A stretch of DNA of 25,824 nucleotides, taken from NCBI GenBank assembly GCA_046262015.1, contig JBHENN010000007.1, positions 1-25,824 of the forward strand. Direction: 5' to 3'. Below the pieces are notes generated by a model. It was not told where the DNA came from. It did not search any database and was given only the letters and a program-made list of their open reading frames with translations. A program made the translations under genes and the position numbers. The stretch comes from JBHENN01 sp046262015. GTDB taxonomy: Bacteria; Actinomycetota; CADDZG01; WHSQ01. Of the stretch, positions 5,575 to 13,992 are shown piece by piece (position 1 is the stretch's first letter; every line of letters begins with the position of its first letter).

Positions 5575-7170
5575 GTGAGGAAGCAGCTCGCGATCGTGGT
5601 CGCCGGCGTCGTGGTCGCCGGAGGTGCCGCGGCCTACGTGGCCACGCGCTACACGGCAGCTCCGGACGACGAGGCGATCGCCTACGTGCCGAAGGACGCC
5701 GCGGTCTACGCGACCGTGTTCATCGAGCCGTCCAGGTCCCAGCGGTCGAAGATCGACTCGATCTTGAAGAAGGTGCCCAAGATCGACTCCCTCGAAGAGG
5801 CCAAGGACGAGCTGGTGAGCCTGCTCGACCCCGAGCTCGAGAAGATCGGGCTCGACTACGAGAGCGACGTCGAACCGTGGCTCGGCGGACAGGCGGCCTT
5901 CTTCCTGCTCGCTCCCGACGAGAGCGGACAGGAGGAGCCCGAGGACGGCGCCGCGCTGCTGGCGACCGACGACCCGGACGCGGCGAACGCCGCGATCGAC
6001 AAGGCGCTCGAGCACGAGGGCGTCACGGACCGGCTCGAGGACGCCACCCACGAGGGGGTCGACTACCGGATCGAGCCCGACGAGGACACGGCGTTCGGGT
6101 TCATCGGCGACTTCCTCGTTGTCGGCAACGAGACCGGGTTCAAGGCTGCGGTCGATGCGTCCACCGGCGAGAGCCTCGCCGACAACGCGAGCTTCCGCGC
6201 TGCGATCGAGCCCCTCGCCGACGATCAGGTCGCCCTCACCTACCTCGACTCCGAGCGGTTGATCGAGTCGTTCCAGACGTTCGGGCCGGGGCTGCCCGAG
6301 GCCAACCTCCAGGGCCTCGAGACGTTCGGCGCGACCGGGCAGGTCGCGTTCGGCTTGCACGCAGAGGACGAAGCGGTCGTGTTCGAGTCGTCCTCGCAGG
6401 TGCCCGACGAGGGCCCCCTTGCCGAGGTGATCGAGGGCTACGACGACGACGGAGGGATCATCGGCGACCTGCCGGGCGACGCCTGGCTCGCCGCCAGCTT
6501 CCAGGACTCGGGCTCGACGTTGTCGAGCATCCTCGAGGCGCTGTCCGAGGTGGTGCCCGAGTTCGACCGGACCCAGATCGAGTCGATGTTCCGCGCCGAG
6601 ACGGGGCTCGATCTGAACGACGACGTCCTCTCGTGGATGGGCGACGCGGGCTTCTTCCTGCAGGGGACCAACCTCCAGGAGATCGGCGGAGGCCTGGTGA
6701 TCGAATCCTCCGACGCGGACAAGACCGAAGCGGTGGTCGACAAGCTCGAGAGCTTCGTTCCGACAGCGGGTCTGCAGGCGGACCCCCTCGAAAGGGGCGG
6801 CCTGACCGGGTTCTCCGTGCAAGGCCCGGGGATGCCGGCGCCCGTGAACGTTCTCGGAGGCGAGCGTCTGATCGCCGCGTACGGAGATCGCGCGACCGAT
6901 GCCGCGATCGGGACCGACGCGCGGCTGCGCGACAGCGAGGCGTTCGGCGCCGCGTCGGGAGGCCTGGGCGATGGCTACTCCGCGGTGCTCTACCTCGAGG
7001 GCGAAGGCCTGGTCGAGATCATCGAGGCGGGGATGAGCTTCAGCGGGGCTACGGACCCGACCTACGAGGAAGAGGTGAAGCCCTATCTCGACCATCTCGC
7101 CTACGTGGTGGTCGGTTTCAAGGTCGACGACGACACGCTCGTGCAGCGTTTCGTCGTCGGCGCCCGATGA
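5575..7170 (+). CDS. DUF3352-type membrane-anchored extracytoplasmic protein with internal duplication
   Basis: GTG 5575 follows a strong ttggagg motif. The 531-residue product has a short positive N-terminus and one hydrophobic segment (about residues 5-24), then a long acidic domain that should lie outside the membrane. No lipobox is seen. The pattern of YVPKDAAVYATVF near residues 37-49, with Asp- and Gly-rich repeats, fits the DUF3352 family, whose function is not established. The protein is an internal duplication. Residues ~34-235 and ~294-485 align in order: VPKDA/LPGDA, SILKKVP/SILEALSEVVP, DVEPWLGGQAAFFL/DVLSWMGDAGFFL, NASFRAA/SEAFGAA and LTYLDSERLIE/VLYLEGEGLVE. It lies between clpX and valS and overlaps the valS start by 4 bases (ATGA), so translation is probably coupled. 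The link to proteostasis or translation genes is unexplained. Confidence 0.85.
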   Translation: MRKQLAIVVAGVVVAGGAAAYVATRYTAAPDDEAIAYVPKDAAVYATVFIEPSRSQRSKIDSILKKVPKIDSLEEAKDELVSLLDPELEKIGLDYESDVEPWLGGQAAFFLLAPDESGQEEPEDGAALLATDDPDAANAAIDKALEHEGVTDRLEDATHEGVDYRIEPDEDTAFGFIGDFLVVGNETGFKAAVDASTGESLADNASFRAAIEPLADDQVALTYLDSERLIESFQTFGPGLPEANLQGLETFGATGQVAFGLHAEDEAVVFESSSQVPDEGPLAEVIEGYDDDGGIIGDLPGDAWLAASFQDSGSTLSSILEALSEVVPEFDRTQIESMFRAETGLDLNDDVLSWMGDAGFFLQGTNLQEIGGGLVIESSDADKTEAVVDKLESFVPTAGLQADPLERGGLTGFSVQGPGMPAPVNVLGGERLIAAYGDRATDAAIGTDARLRDSEAFGAASGGLGDGYSAVLYLEGEGLVEIIEAGMSFSGATDPTYEEEVKPYLDHLAYVVVGFKVDDDTLVQRFVVGAR

Positions 7171-9707
7171 CCGGGTCCACTCCGGAGATGCGCGCCGCGG
7201 AGGAACGCTGGCGCGCCTCCTGGGACGAGCAGGGGATATACGAGTACGACCCCAGCCGCGGGCGCGCCGAGACATTCGTCGTGGACACTCCGCCGCCCAC
7301 GGTGAGCGGCTCGCTGCACATCGGGCATTGCATGTCGTACACCCACACGGACCTGATGGTGCGCTACCGGCGCATGCGCGGCGACAACGTCTTCTATCCC
7401 ATGGGTTGGGACGACAACGGTCTTGCCACGGAGCGACGGGTGCAGAACGTTCTAAACGTGCGATGCGACCCTTCGATCCCGTACGACCCGGACCTGTCGC
7501 TGGAGCCGGGGGGAGAAGGTGGCGCCGTTGCCATCTCGCGTCGCAACTTCATCGAAGCGTGCGACCTGATCGTCGGCGAGGACGAGAAGAAGTTCAAGGA
7601 GCTGTTCCGCCGCCTCGGTCTCTCGGTCGACTGGCGGTTCACGTACGCGACGATCGACGAGCGCGCGCGCTACGTCAGCCAGGCCTCGTTCCTGCGGCTG
7701 CTGGAGGCGGGAGAGGCCGAGCTGCGCGAGGCCCCGACGATGTGGGACGTGGACTACCAGACGGCGGTCGCGCAGGCAGAGGTCGAGGACCGGGAGCGGG
7801 CCGGCACGTTCCACCGGATCCGTTTCGGGGTGCAGGGGGGTGACGGTTTCGCGATCGCCACCACCCGTCCGGAGCTGCTGCCCGCGTGCATCGCCGTCGT
7901 CGCCCATCCCGACGACGCGCGCTACCGCGATCTGATCGGACGGAACGCGGTGACCCCGTTATTCGGCGCGCCGGTGCCGATCATGGCCGACGAGTCGGCC
8001 GACCCGGAGAAGGGCACGGGGATCCTGATGGTGTGCACCTTCGGCGACGCGGCCGACGTCGAGAAGTGGCGCGCCATGCACGTTCCCGCCCGTGAGGTCA
8101 TCGGACGAGACGGACGGCTGCGTTCGGCGCCGTGGGGCAGTGACCACTGGGAGTCTGTCGACGCCGACGCGGCGCGCCGTCACCACGACGACCTGGCCGG
8201 GCTCTCGGTGAACCAGGCGCGCCGGGCGATCGTCGACATGCTGGACGCCTCGGGAGCGCTGGAGGGGGATCCCCAGCCCACCCAACAGGTCGTCAAGTTC
8301 TACGAGCGAGGCGAGCGCCCGCTCGAGTTCGTCGTCAGTCGCCAGTGGTTCATCAAGATCCTCGACAAGAAGCAGCAGCTGCTCGAGCAGGGACGGAAGA
8401 TCGAGTGGCACCCGGTCATCATGCGCAAGCGCTACGAGGATTGGGTCGAGGGGCTCAACCAAGACTGGAGTACGAGCCGGCAGCGCTACTTCGGCGTGCC
8501 GATCCCGGTCTGGTACCGGGTTGCGGCCGACGGCAGCATCGATCACTCGCAGGTCATCGTCCCGGACAGCGGGACCCTGCCGGTGGACCCCACGAGTGAG
8601 CCCGCGCCCGGGTTCTCCGAGGACCAGCGCGGCCGCCCCGGAGGCTTCAGTGGGGACCCGGACGTGTTCGATACGTGGGCGACGTCGTCTCTGTCCCCCT
8701 TGATCGCGTCCGGCTGGCCGGACGACAAGACCCGTCACGAGGCCCTCTATCCCAACGACCTGCGCCCGCAGGCGCACGAGATCATCCGGACCTGGGCCTT
8801 CTACACGATCACGCGGTCATGGCTCGAGTCGCGGACGATCCCGTGGAAGCACATCGCGATCTCCGGCTTCGTGGTCGATCCGGACCGCAAGAAGATGTCG
8901 AAGTCGAAGGGCAACGTCGTCCTCCCCACCGACGTCCTCGACGAGTTCGGTTCCGACGCGGTGCGCTATTGGGCTGCCTCGGCGCGCCTCGGGGTAGACA
9001 CCACGTACGACCCCAACGTTCTCAGGGAGGGCAAGAGGCTCGCGACCAAGATCCGCAACGCGGCCCGCCTCGTATCGGGTTACGAAGGAGAGCGGGGCGC
9101 GACGACACATCCCCTCGACCGCGCCCTCATCGCTCGGTTGGCCGCGGTCCTTCAGGAAGCCACTTCGAGATGGGACTCGTGGGAGCACGCCGGCGCGCTG
9201 GCCGCCACCGAGACCTGGTTCTGGTCGGACTACTGCGACAACTACCTCGAGCTCACCAAGGCGCGCGCCTATGCCGGAGACCCGTCTGCGCTGGGAACCC
9301 TGGACAGAGCGCTCCGGGTGGTCCTCAGGATGTTCGCTCCGGTCCTGCCGTATGCGACCGAAGAGGTCTGGCAGACGGCGACCGGAGGCGGTCCCTCGAT
9401 CCACGTGACGCCGTGGCCGCTGCCGGATGAGCTGGAGGACGGGGTTGACGAGGGCTCGTTCGACGCTGCCGTCGAGGTGCTGACCCAGATCAGGCGCGCC
9501 AAATCGGAGGCGAAGGTGTCGATGCGCGCTCCGGTCGAGCACCTGCAGGTGAGAGGGCCACAGGCGGGGATCGAGGCGCTGTCTCTCGTCATCGACGACG
9601 TCACGGCCACCGGCGCCGTAGACGTGCACGAGGTTGCGGTAGACGATTCCAGCGACGGGCTGAGCGCCGTCGTGCGCCTCGCGTCTTCGGGCGTCGGACC
9701 GCGCTGA
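7167..9707 (+). CDS. valS: Valyl-tRNA synthetase, archaeal-like type
   Basis: This class I synthetase charges tRNA-Val with valine and edits mischarged threonine. The 846-residue product has HIGH at 51-54 and KMSKS at 576-580, the two ATP-binding signatures, and an IleRS/ValRS-like catalytic core (WFIKIL, DWSTSRQRYFGVPIPVWY, FDTWATSSLSP). Near the N-terminus it reads PMGWDDNGLATERRVQN instead of the common bacterial PGTDHAGIATQ form. The DDNG-TERRVQ pattern belongs to the archaeal-like ValRS group also found in some bacteria. The C-terminal coiled-coil arm of the common bacterial enzyme is absent; the protein ends soon after the anticodon-binding domain. The ATG overlaps the preceding stop (ATGA), and the valS stop overlaps the folC start (TGATG). 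Confidence 0.95.
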   Translation: MTGSTPEMRAAEERWRASWDEQGIYEYDPSRGRAETFVVDTPPPTVSGSLHIGHCMSYTHTDLMVRYRRMRGDNVFYPMGWDDNGLATERRVQNVLNVRCDPSIPYDPDLSLEPGGEGGAVAISRRNFIEACDLIVGEDEKKFKELFRRLGLSVDWRFTYATIDERARYVSQASFLRLLEAGEAELREAPTMWDVDYQTAVAQAEVEDRERAGTFHRIRFGVQGGDGFAIATTRPELLPACIAVVAHPDDARYRDLIGRNAVTPLFGAPVPIMADESADPEKGTGILMVCTFGDAADVEKWRAMHVPAREVIGRDGRLRSAPWGSDHWESVDADAARRHHDDLAGLSVNQARRAIVDMLDASGALEGDPQPTQQVVKFYERGERPLEFVVSRQWFIKILDKKQQLLEQGRKIEWHPVIMRKRYEDWVEGLNQDWSTSRQRYFGVPIPVWYRVAADGSIDHSQVIVPDSGTLPVDPTSEPAPGFSEDQRGRPGGFSGDPDVFDTWATSSLSPLIASGWPDDKTRHEALYPNDLRPQAHEIIRTWAFYTITRSWLESRTIPWKHIAISGFVVDPDRKKMSKSKGNVVLPTDVLDEFGSDAVRYWAASARLGVDTTYDPNVLREGKRLATKIRNAARLVSGYEGERGATTHPLDRALIARLAAVLQEATSRWDSWEHAGALAATETWFWSDYCDNYLELTKARAYAGDPSALGTLDRALRVVLRMFAPVLPYATEEVWQTATGGGPSIHVTPWPLPDELEDGVDEGSFDAAVEVLTQIRRAKSEAKVSMRAPVEHLQVRGPQAGIEALSLVIDDVTATGAVDVHEVAVDDSSDGLSAVVRLASSGVGPR

Positions 9708-11014
9708 TGCCGTCCACGAGCTATCGGGACGCAGTGCGCTATCTCGACGCCCTCGGCATCGACGCCATGAAGTCCATGGCCCCGAGCTTGCACCGCATGG
9801 AGGCCGTCGCCGACGTGCTCGCTCATCCGGAGCGATCGCTCCCCGCGATCCATGTCACGGGGACCAACGGCAAGACGACGACTGCCCGCGTCGTGGCGTC
9901 CCTCCTCGAGGCAACGGGCCTATCGGTGGCGACCTTCACCTCTCCCCATCTCCAGGCGGTGAACGAACGCATCAACGTAGGTGGGTGTCCCCTCGACGAG
10001 GAGGAGTTCGCAGCGGCGTTCGACGCGGTGCTGCCCTACGTGAAGCTGGCGGAGTCCGAGCTAGGCGAGCGTCTCACGTACTTCGAGGTGCTCACCGCGA
10101 TGTTCTTCATGCAAGCGTCCGAGAGGGCCGGTGTAGCCGTTGTCGAGGTTGGCCTGGGCGGCCGGTGGGACGCGACGAACATCGTGGACGCGCCGGTGTC
10201 CATCGTCACCAACGTGGCCGTCGATCACGCCGCGCTCCTGGGCGCCGATCGCGTGACGATCGCGCGCGAGAAGGTAGGGATCATCAAGCAGGGAGCAGCC
10301 GTGGTGACCGCGGAGCGGGCGCCGGACGTCCTGGACGTCATCGAGCGGGAGGCGGATCAGCGGGGGGCGACGGTCGCCCGGATCGACCGGGACTTCTCGG
10401 TGACGGCGAACGACGTGGCCGTGGGCGGGCGGCTGTTGTCGGTCACCACGAGCGCGGGCGAGTACAGCGATCTGTACGTTCCTCTTCACGGCCCCCACCA
10501 GGGTCCCAACGTCGCAGTGGCGCTCGAGGCGGTTACCCGCTTCCTTGCCAAGCCGCTCGACCAAGACCTCGTCGCGGAGGGCCTTGCCGGGGTGGAGGTG
10601 CCGGGGCGGCTCGAGACGATCCGTCTCGAGGACCGCAGCGTGGTGCTGGACGTGGCGCACAATCCCGACGGGATGGCTGCGCTCGTTCGGGCGCTCGCAG
10701 GGGCGTTCGCGTTCGAGAGGGTCGTCGCCGTCTTCGGCGCTCTCGACGACAAGGACCATGCCGGGATGCTGTCCGAGCTGGCGCGCCTGCCCGTCCGCCT
10801 GATCCTCACGCAGCCGCGGAATGACCGGGCGGTGCCGGTGGCGGCGCTGGCGCGCGCCGCCGACGCGCAGGGCTTGGCTCACGAGGAGAGACCCGACGTC
10901 CCGAGCGCGCTCGAGGCGGCGCTGGCAGACGACGATCCCGGCGCGCTCCCGGTCGTGACCGGAAGCCATTACGTCGTCGGCGAAGCCCGTACCCACCTGC
11001 TGCAGCGCGCCTGA
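9707..11014 (+). CDS. folC: Dihydrofolate synthase / folylpolyglutamate synthase
   Basis: FolC adds glutamate to dihydropteroate and/or folates in the cytoplasm, using ATP. It belongs to the Mur-ligase superfamily. The 435-residue product has the ATP loop TGTNGKT at 51-57, the SPHLQAVNERI segment, EVGLGGRWDATN for the metal and folate pocket, TNVAVDHAALLG, and DVAHNPDG in the C-terminal domain. Length is normal. The start codon shares one base with the valS stop. valS-folC-ndk order is common in actinobacteria; here ndk follows but is inverted. Only 68 bp separates the convergent folC and ndk stops, with no obvious T-rich terminator. Confidence 0.95.
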   Translation: MPSTSYRDAVRYLDALGIDAMKSMAPSLHRMEAVADVLAHPERSLPAIHVTGTNGKTTTARVVASLLEATGLSVATFTSPHLQAVNERINVGGCPLDEEEFAAAFDAVLPYVKLAESELGERLTYFEVLTAMFFMQASERAGVAVVEVGLGGRWDATNIVDAPVSIVTNVAVDHAALLGADRVTIAREKVGIIKQGAAVVTAERAPDVLDVIEREADQRGATVARIDRDFSVTANDVAVGGRLLSVTTSAGEYSDLYVPLHGPHQGPNVAVALEAVTRFLAKPLDQDLVAEGLAGVEVPGRLETIRLEDRSVVLDVAHNPDGMAALVRALAGAFAFERVVAVFGALDDKDHAGMLSELARLPVRLILTQPRNDRAVPVAALARAADAQGLAHEERPDVPSALEAALADDDPGALPVVTGSHYVVGEARTHLLQRA

Positions 11015-11082
11015 CGCCCCCGCCGCCACGTCCCGGAGGTGCGCGGCCGTATCTCCGGGGTCTCGGCGATACGCGCGGGCTC

Positions 11083-11490
11083 TCAGCCGAAGAAGAGATT
11101 GACCTCGCGTTCGGCGGACTCCGGTGAGTCCGATCCGTGCACGATGTTCTCTCCGATCGTCGTTGCGAAGTCGGCTCGGATCGAGCCCGGCGCGGCGTCG
11201 GCGGGGTCGGTGGCGCCCATCAACCGGCGCATCCCCGCGACGGCATCGGGCCCTTCGACCACCATCGCCAGTACGGGTCCCGAAGTGATGAACGACACGA
11301 GCTCGCCGAAGAAGGGCCGTTCGATGTGCTCGGCGTAGTGCTTGTGGGCGAGGGACTCGTCCATCGTGAAGAGCCTCATCTCCCGGATCTGGTAACCCTT
11401 GGCCTCGATCCGCCCGACGACCTCTCCGATCAGCCGGCGTTTGACCCCGTCGGGCTTGACCATGACGAACGTCCTCTGCAGCTCGGGCAC
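11083..11490 (-). CDS. ndk: Nucleoside diphosphate kinase
   Basis: Ndk transfers the gamma phosphate from ATP to other NDPs through a phospho-histidine, balancing nucleotide pools. The 135-residue product has the N-terminal FVMVKPDGVKR, the RPFF loop, and the active-site motif NIVHGSDS with His118. The frame stays open upstream, but GTG 11490 is the right start: a perfect aggagg lies 5 bases ahead and the product length then matches the family. It is on the opposite strand from folC and the mre block, 70 bp downstream of the DUF559 gene, and may be transcribed with it. Confidence 0.96.
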   Translation of the reverse strand: MPELQRTFVMVKPDGVKRRLIGEVVGRIEAKGYQIREMRLFTMDESLAHKHYAEHIERPFFGELVSFITSGPVLAMVVEGPDAVAGMRRLMGATDPADAAPGSIRADFATTIGENIVHGSDSPESAEREVNLFFG

Positions 11491-11560
11491 TCGCACCTCC
11501 TGGAAGTGGCGAGCGGTCAAGCTAGCAGCAACTCCCTCAGCCCCCGCGTCGGGCCTGGCA

Positions 11561-12520
11561 CTACAAGCTCGGGTCCGGCTTGGCCCTGCCGAGCGCCAAG
11601 GCCACCTGCTCGACGAGCTCGTCGGATCGGTGCTGGAGGTCGTACCAGGTGAACCGCAAGACGCGCAGCCGGGCGAGGATGAGCCCGTTCTGCCGGGCAA
11701 GGTCCTCTTGCCACCTCCGCCGCCCCCCGTGGTAGCGGTAACCGTCGACCTCGATCACGAGGTCGTGATCCGGGTAGAAGAGGTCGACCCGTGCCACGCG
11801 CCCCCCGGGCACTGCGATCCTGCGCTGCTTCTGCGGAAGCGGCAGCCCCGCGCGTCGCAGGAGGCGGTAGAGATCGGACTCGGGGACGCTCTCACACGGC
11901 CGGTAGCCGGCGGGTCGCTCGTCGAGAAGCCTCCTGAGGACTCTGGTACCGGCGCGTCCCCGGCCGCACACGTTGCGCAGCTCCCACCTACAGACGGCCA
12001 GCTTCGTCAGCCCGCGTCGAAGCGCATCGTCGAGAGCGTCCTCGACCAGCTCGACGGGAGCAACCCCGGCGAGATCGACCAGGGTGCGTGTCGGGCTCGT
12101 GACCGAGATGCCGTCGATGGTCGAACGCTCCGCCGCATGCAACTCCCCGATCTGATGGACCACCACGTCCGCATCCGCGCGCCGCCGCCGGGTCGTAGAG
12201 ACCTCGATGACGCCCCGCGGGACCTGCGGGAAGCGCCACAGCGCGGCTGCGCAGCGGTGTGACGCGACCGCGCCCGGGCCTGCGTAGAGCACCCCGACCA
12301 TGACCCGCTGCATCCAGGTGTCCGGCGAGCCGGCCCACGTGTACACGCCGGGCGCGGCGCGGTGGAGCCGCCCCGAGCGGACCGCCCGGGCGACGGCAGA
12401 GCGAGACACACCTCGTTCGCACGCTTGCACGATGCCGATCGCGCCGTGCTGGCGCGCCGCTAGGTCCGCGAGAGACGAGACCCCCGATGCTGCCTCGGCC
12501 GAGCGACGAGAAGTGCTCAC
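11561..12520 (-). CDS. AbiEi-like winged-helix / DUF559 PD-(D/E)XK nuclease-like protein
   Basis: The 319-residue product starts from GTG 12520, chosen because the predicted protein begins just before the conserved winged helix; no good ribosome-binding site is seen. Residues ~16-63 (DLAARQHGAIGI to GVYTWAG) resemble the AbiEi antitoxin N-terminal winged-helix domain. A middle region carries the LRR-poor, Arg-rich PTRTLVDLAG segment typical of these proteins. Residues ~210-300 form a DUF559/Vsr-like fold with RVDLFYP (Asp246) and LVIEVDGYRYH (Glu257, Asp259), which fits a PD-(D/E)XK nuclease core. Proteins with this layout are frequent, often in many copies, in actinobacteria; their role is unknown and both toxin-antitoxin and DNA-repair links are guesses. 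No partner toxin gene is adjacent. It separates ndk from mreB. Confidence 0.85.
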   Translation of the reverse strand: MSTSRRSAEAASGVSSLADLAARQHGAIGIVQACERGVSRSAVARAVRSGRLHRAAPGVYTWAGSPDTWMQRVMVGVLYAGPGAVASHRCAAALWRFPQVPRGVIEVSTTRRRRADADVVVHQIGELHAAERSTIDGISVTSPTRTLVDLAGVAPVELVEDALDDALRRGLTKLAVCRWELRNVCGRGRAGTRVLRRLLDERPAGYRPCESVPESDLYRLLRRAGLPLPQKQRRIAVPGGRVARVDLFYPDHDLVIEVDGYRYHGGRRRWQEDLARQNGLILARLRVLRFTWYDLQHRSDELVEQVALALGRAKPDPSL

Positions 12521-12809
12521 GGAGCGATCGAAGCACGGGCTTGTGACGGTTCCCTGCGCCACCTCTGGACCCGGGCAAGCACGTTCTGTGGTCGATGTGG
12601 TGCGGATACCGACACGGAACGACCCCGGAATGGAGCGGGGCGAGGGGCGAGCCGCGGGCAGCCCGCCGGCGCTGGCGGCAGCGTCCGACAGCGTCCGACC
12701 TAGTTGCAGGAGTGTCATTCGGGCGCCTCGGGGGCGGAGGCGTCGTCTCGGCTACTCTTGCTGTCGACTAGTCGCCAACCGCACGCCATCAAACGTCTCA
12801 GGAGCACAC
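12521..12809. other. Divergent intergenic region between the DUF559 gene and mreB
   Basis: These 289 bp must carry the mreB promoter and probably that of the minus-strand gene. The region contains a perfect 10-bp tandem repeat agcgtccgac (12680-12699) and a stem of about 6-8 bp (cgcctc 12724-12729 with gaggcg 12737-12742) just upstream of a -10-like tactct. The minus-strand frame remains open here but has poor coding character and no start signal, so I treat it as non-coding. Confidence 0.5.
12753..12758 (+). promoter_or_regulatory. Candidate -10 element for mreB
   Basis: tactct fits TANNNT and is preceded by c, like three other candidate sites in the window. It is 52 bp ahead of the mreB ATG. 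No TTGACA-like -35 is seen 16-18 bp upstream, so this is only a suggestion. Confidence 0.25.
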
Positions 12810-13847
12810 ATGGACAACATGTTCCAGGTCATCGGTAGGGACATGGCCGTCGACCTCGGCACCGCCAACACGCTCGTCTACGTCCGCGGGCGGGGCATCG
12901 TGCTGAACGAGCCGTCGGTGGTCGCCATCAACACCAAGAGCGGGGCGATCCTGGCCGTCGGATCCGAGGCCAAGCGCATGATCGGCCGCACCCCGTCGCA
13001 CATCGTCGCGATCCGGCCCCTGAAGGACGGGGTCATCGCGGACTTCGACGTGACCGAGAAGATGCTCCGCTACTTCATCCAGAAGGTCCACAAGCGCGCG
13101 TTCCTCGCCAAGCCCCGGGTCGTCGTGTGCGTGCCCTCGGGCATCACGGGGGTCGAGCAGCGCGCGGTGGAGGAGGCAACGATCTCCGCCGGGGCGCGCA
13201 GCGCGTTCATCATCGAGGAGCCGATGGCGGCAGCGATCGGCGCCGGGCTCCCCGTCCACGAGCCCACCGGCAACATGGTCGTCGACATCGGCGGAGGCAC
13301 GACGGAGGTCGCCGTCGTCTCCCTCGGGGGCATCGTCACCAGCCAGTCGATCCGCATCGGCGGCGACGAGCTTGACGACGCGATCATCAACTACATCAAG
13401 AAGGAGTACTCCCTGATGCTGGGGGAGCGCACCGCCGAAGAGATCAAGATGAAGATCGCGTCGGCGTTCCCGATGCCCGACGAGCAGGCCGCCGAGATCC
13501 GCGGCAGGGATCTGGTCACCGGTCTGCCCAAGACGATCATGGTGACCGCCGAGGAGATCCGGCGCGCGATCGAGGAGCCGGTCAACGCGATCGTCGACGC
13601 GGTCAAGAACACCCTCGACAAGACCCCTCCCGAGCTCGCCGCCGACATCATGGACAAGGGCATCGTCCTCGCCGGGGGCGGTTCTCTCCTGAAGGGGCTC
13701 GACGAGCGGCTGAAGCACGAGACCGGGATGCCTATCCACATCGCCGAGGACCCCCTCCTCGCGGTGGCGATCGGCTCGGGGAAGTGCCTCGAAGAGTTCG
13801 AGGCGCTCAAACGGGTCCTGATCTCCTCCACGCGCCACAACCGCTAG
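12810..13847 (+). CDS. mreB: Rod-shape determining protein MreB (actin-like)
   Basis: MreB forms membrane-bound filaments that orient the wall-elongation complex with MreC, MreD, RodA and PBP2. The 345-residue product has the actin-fold nucleotide motifs: DLGTANT at 15-21, DIGGGTTE starting at 159, and LAGGGSLLKG near the C-terminus. Length matches the family. ATG 12810 is preceded by caggag with 5-base spacing; the frame is open far upstream but without coding character. Its presence implies a rod-shaped cell, unlike many actinobacteria that grow from the poles and lack MreB. It is followed by 145 bp with two hairpins before mreC, so its expression may be set apart from the rest of the cluster. 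Confidence 0.97.
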   Translation: MDNMFQVIGRDMAVDLGTANTLVYVRGRGIVLNEPSVVAINTKSGAILAVGSEAKRMIGRTPSHIVAIRPLKDGVIADFDVTEKMLRYFIQKVHKRAFLAKPRVVVCVPSGITGVEQRAVEEATISAGARSAFIIEEPMAAAIGAGLPVHEPTGNMVVDIGGGTTEVAVVSLGGIVTSQSIRIGGDELDDAIINYIKKEYSLMLGERTAEEIKMKIASAFPMPDEQAAEIRGRDLVTGLPKTIMVTAEEIRRAIEEPVNAIVDAVKNTLDKTPPELAADIMDKGIVLAGGGSLLKGLDERLKHETGMPIHIAEDPLLAVAIGSGKCLEEFEALKRVLISSTRHNR

Positions 13848-13854
13848 GAGGGCC

Positions 13855-13902
13855 GCCACCCAGGTGGCCCGGAGGCCCCAGGCAGCGCCCGACCAGGGCG
13901 CT
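13855..13902 (+). terminator. Two GC-rich hairpins after mreB, possible attenuator
   Basis: The first stem is gccac/gtggc (13855-13859 with 13864-13868, 4-base loop). The second is agcgccc/gggcgct (13884-13890 with 13896-13902, 5-base loop), perfect over 7 bp. Neither is followed by a T tract, which is common for high-GC actinobacterial terminators. They start 7 bases after the mreB stop and could reduce read-through into mreC. A -10-like taccat (13930-13935) follows before mreC. Confidence 0.4.
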
Positions 13903-13992
13903 TAGCCCCAGATCCGGTCCGCGACGGGCTACCATGAGCGGGCAGGGTGGCTCCGGCCGCCCCCCATCTTCGCAGCGAAGGGTTTCGAGACG

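Noticed and set aside
5877..7166. Upstream extension of the valS frame by about 430 codons
   Set aside because: It overlaps the DUF3352 gene in another frame and is Arg/Gly-rich without domain content; ATG 7167 at the ATGA overlap gives a normal N-terminus.
4651..7275. 874-codon minus-strand open frame across clpX, the DUF3352 gene and valS
   Set aside because: It is antisense to three well-supported genes, has a composition typical of reversed GC-rich codons, and contains no recognisable domain.
12521..12718. N-terminal extension of the DUF559 protein to ATG 12718
   Set aside because: The extra 66 residues are low in coding character and lie ahead of the first recognisable domain; a start at GTG 12520 fits the family better.
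12300..12809. Upstream extension of the mreB frame by 170 codons
   Set aside because: MreB proteins begin close to the nucleotide motif seen after ATG 12810, which has a proper ribosome-binding site; the extension is antisense to the DUF559 gene in part.
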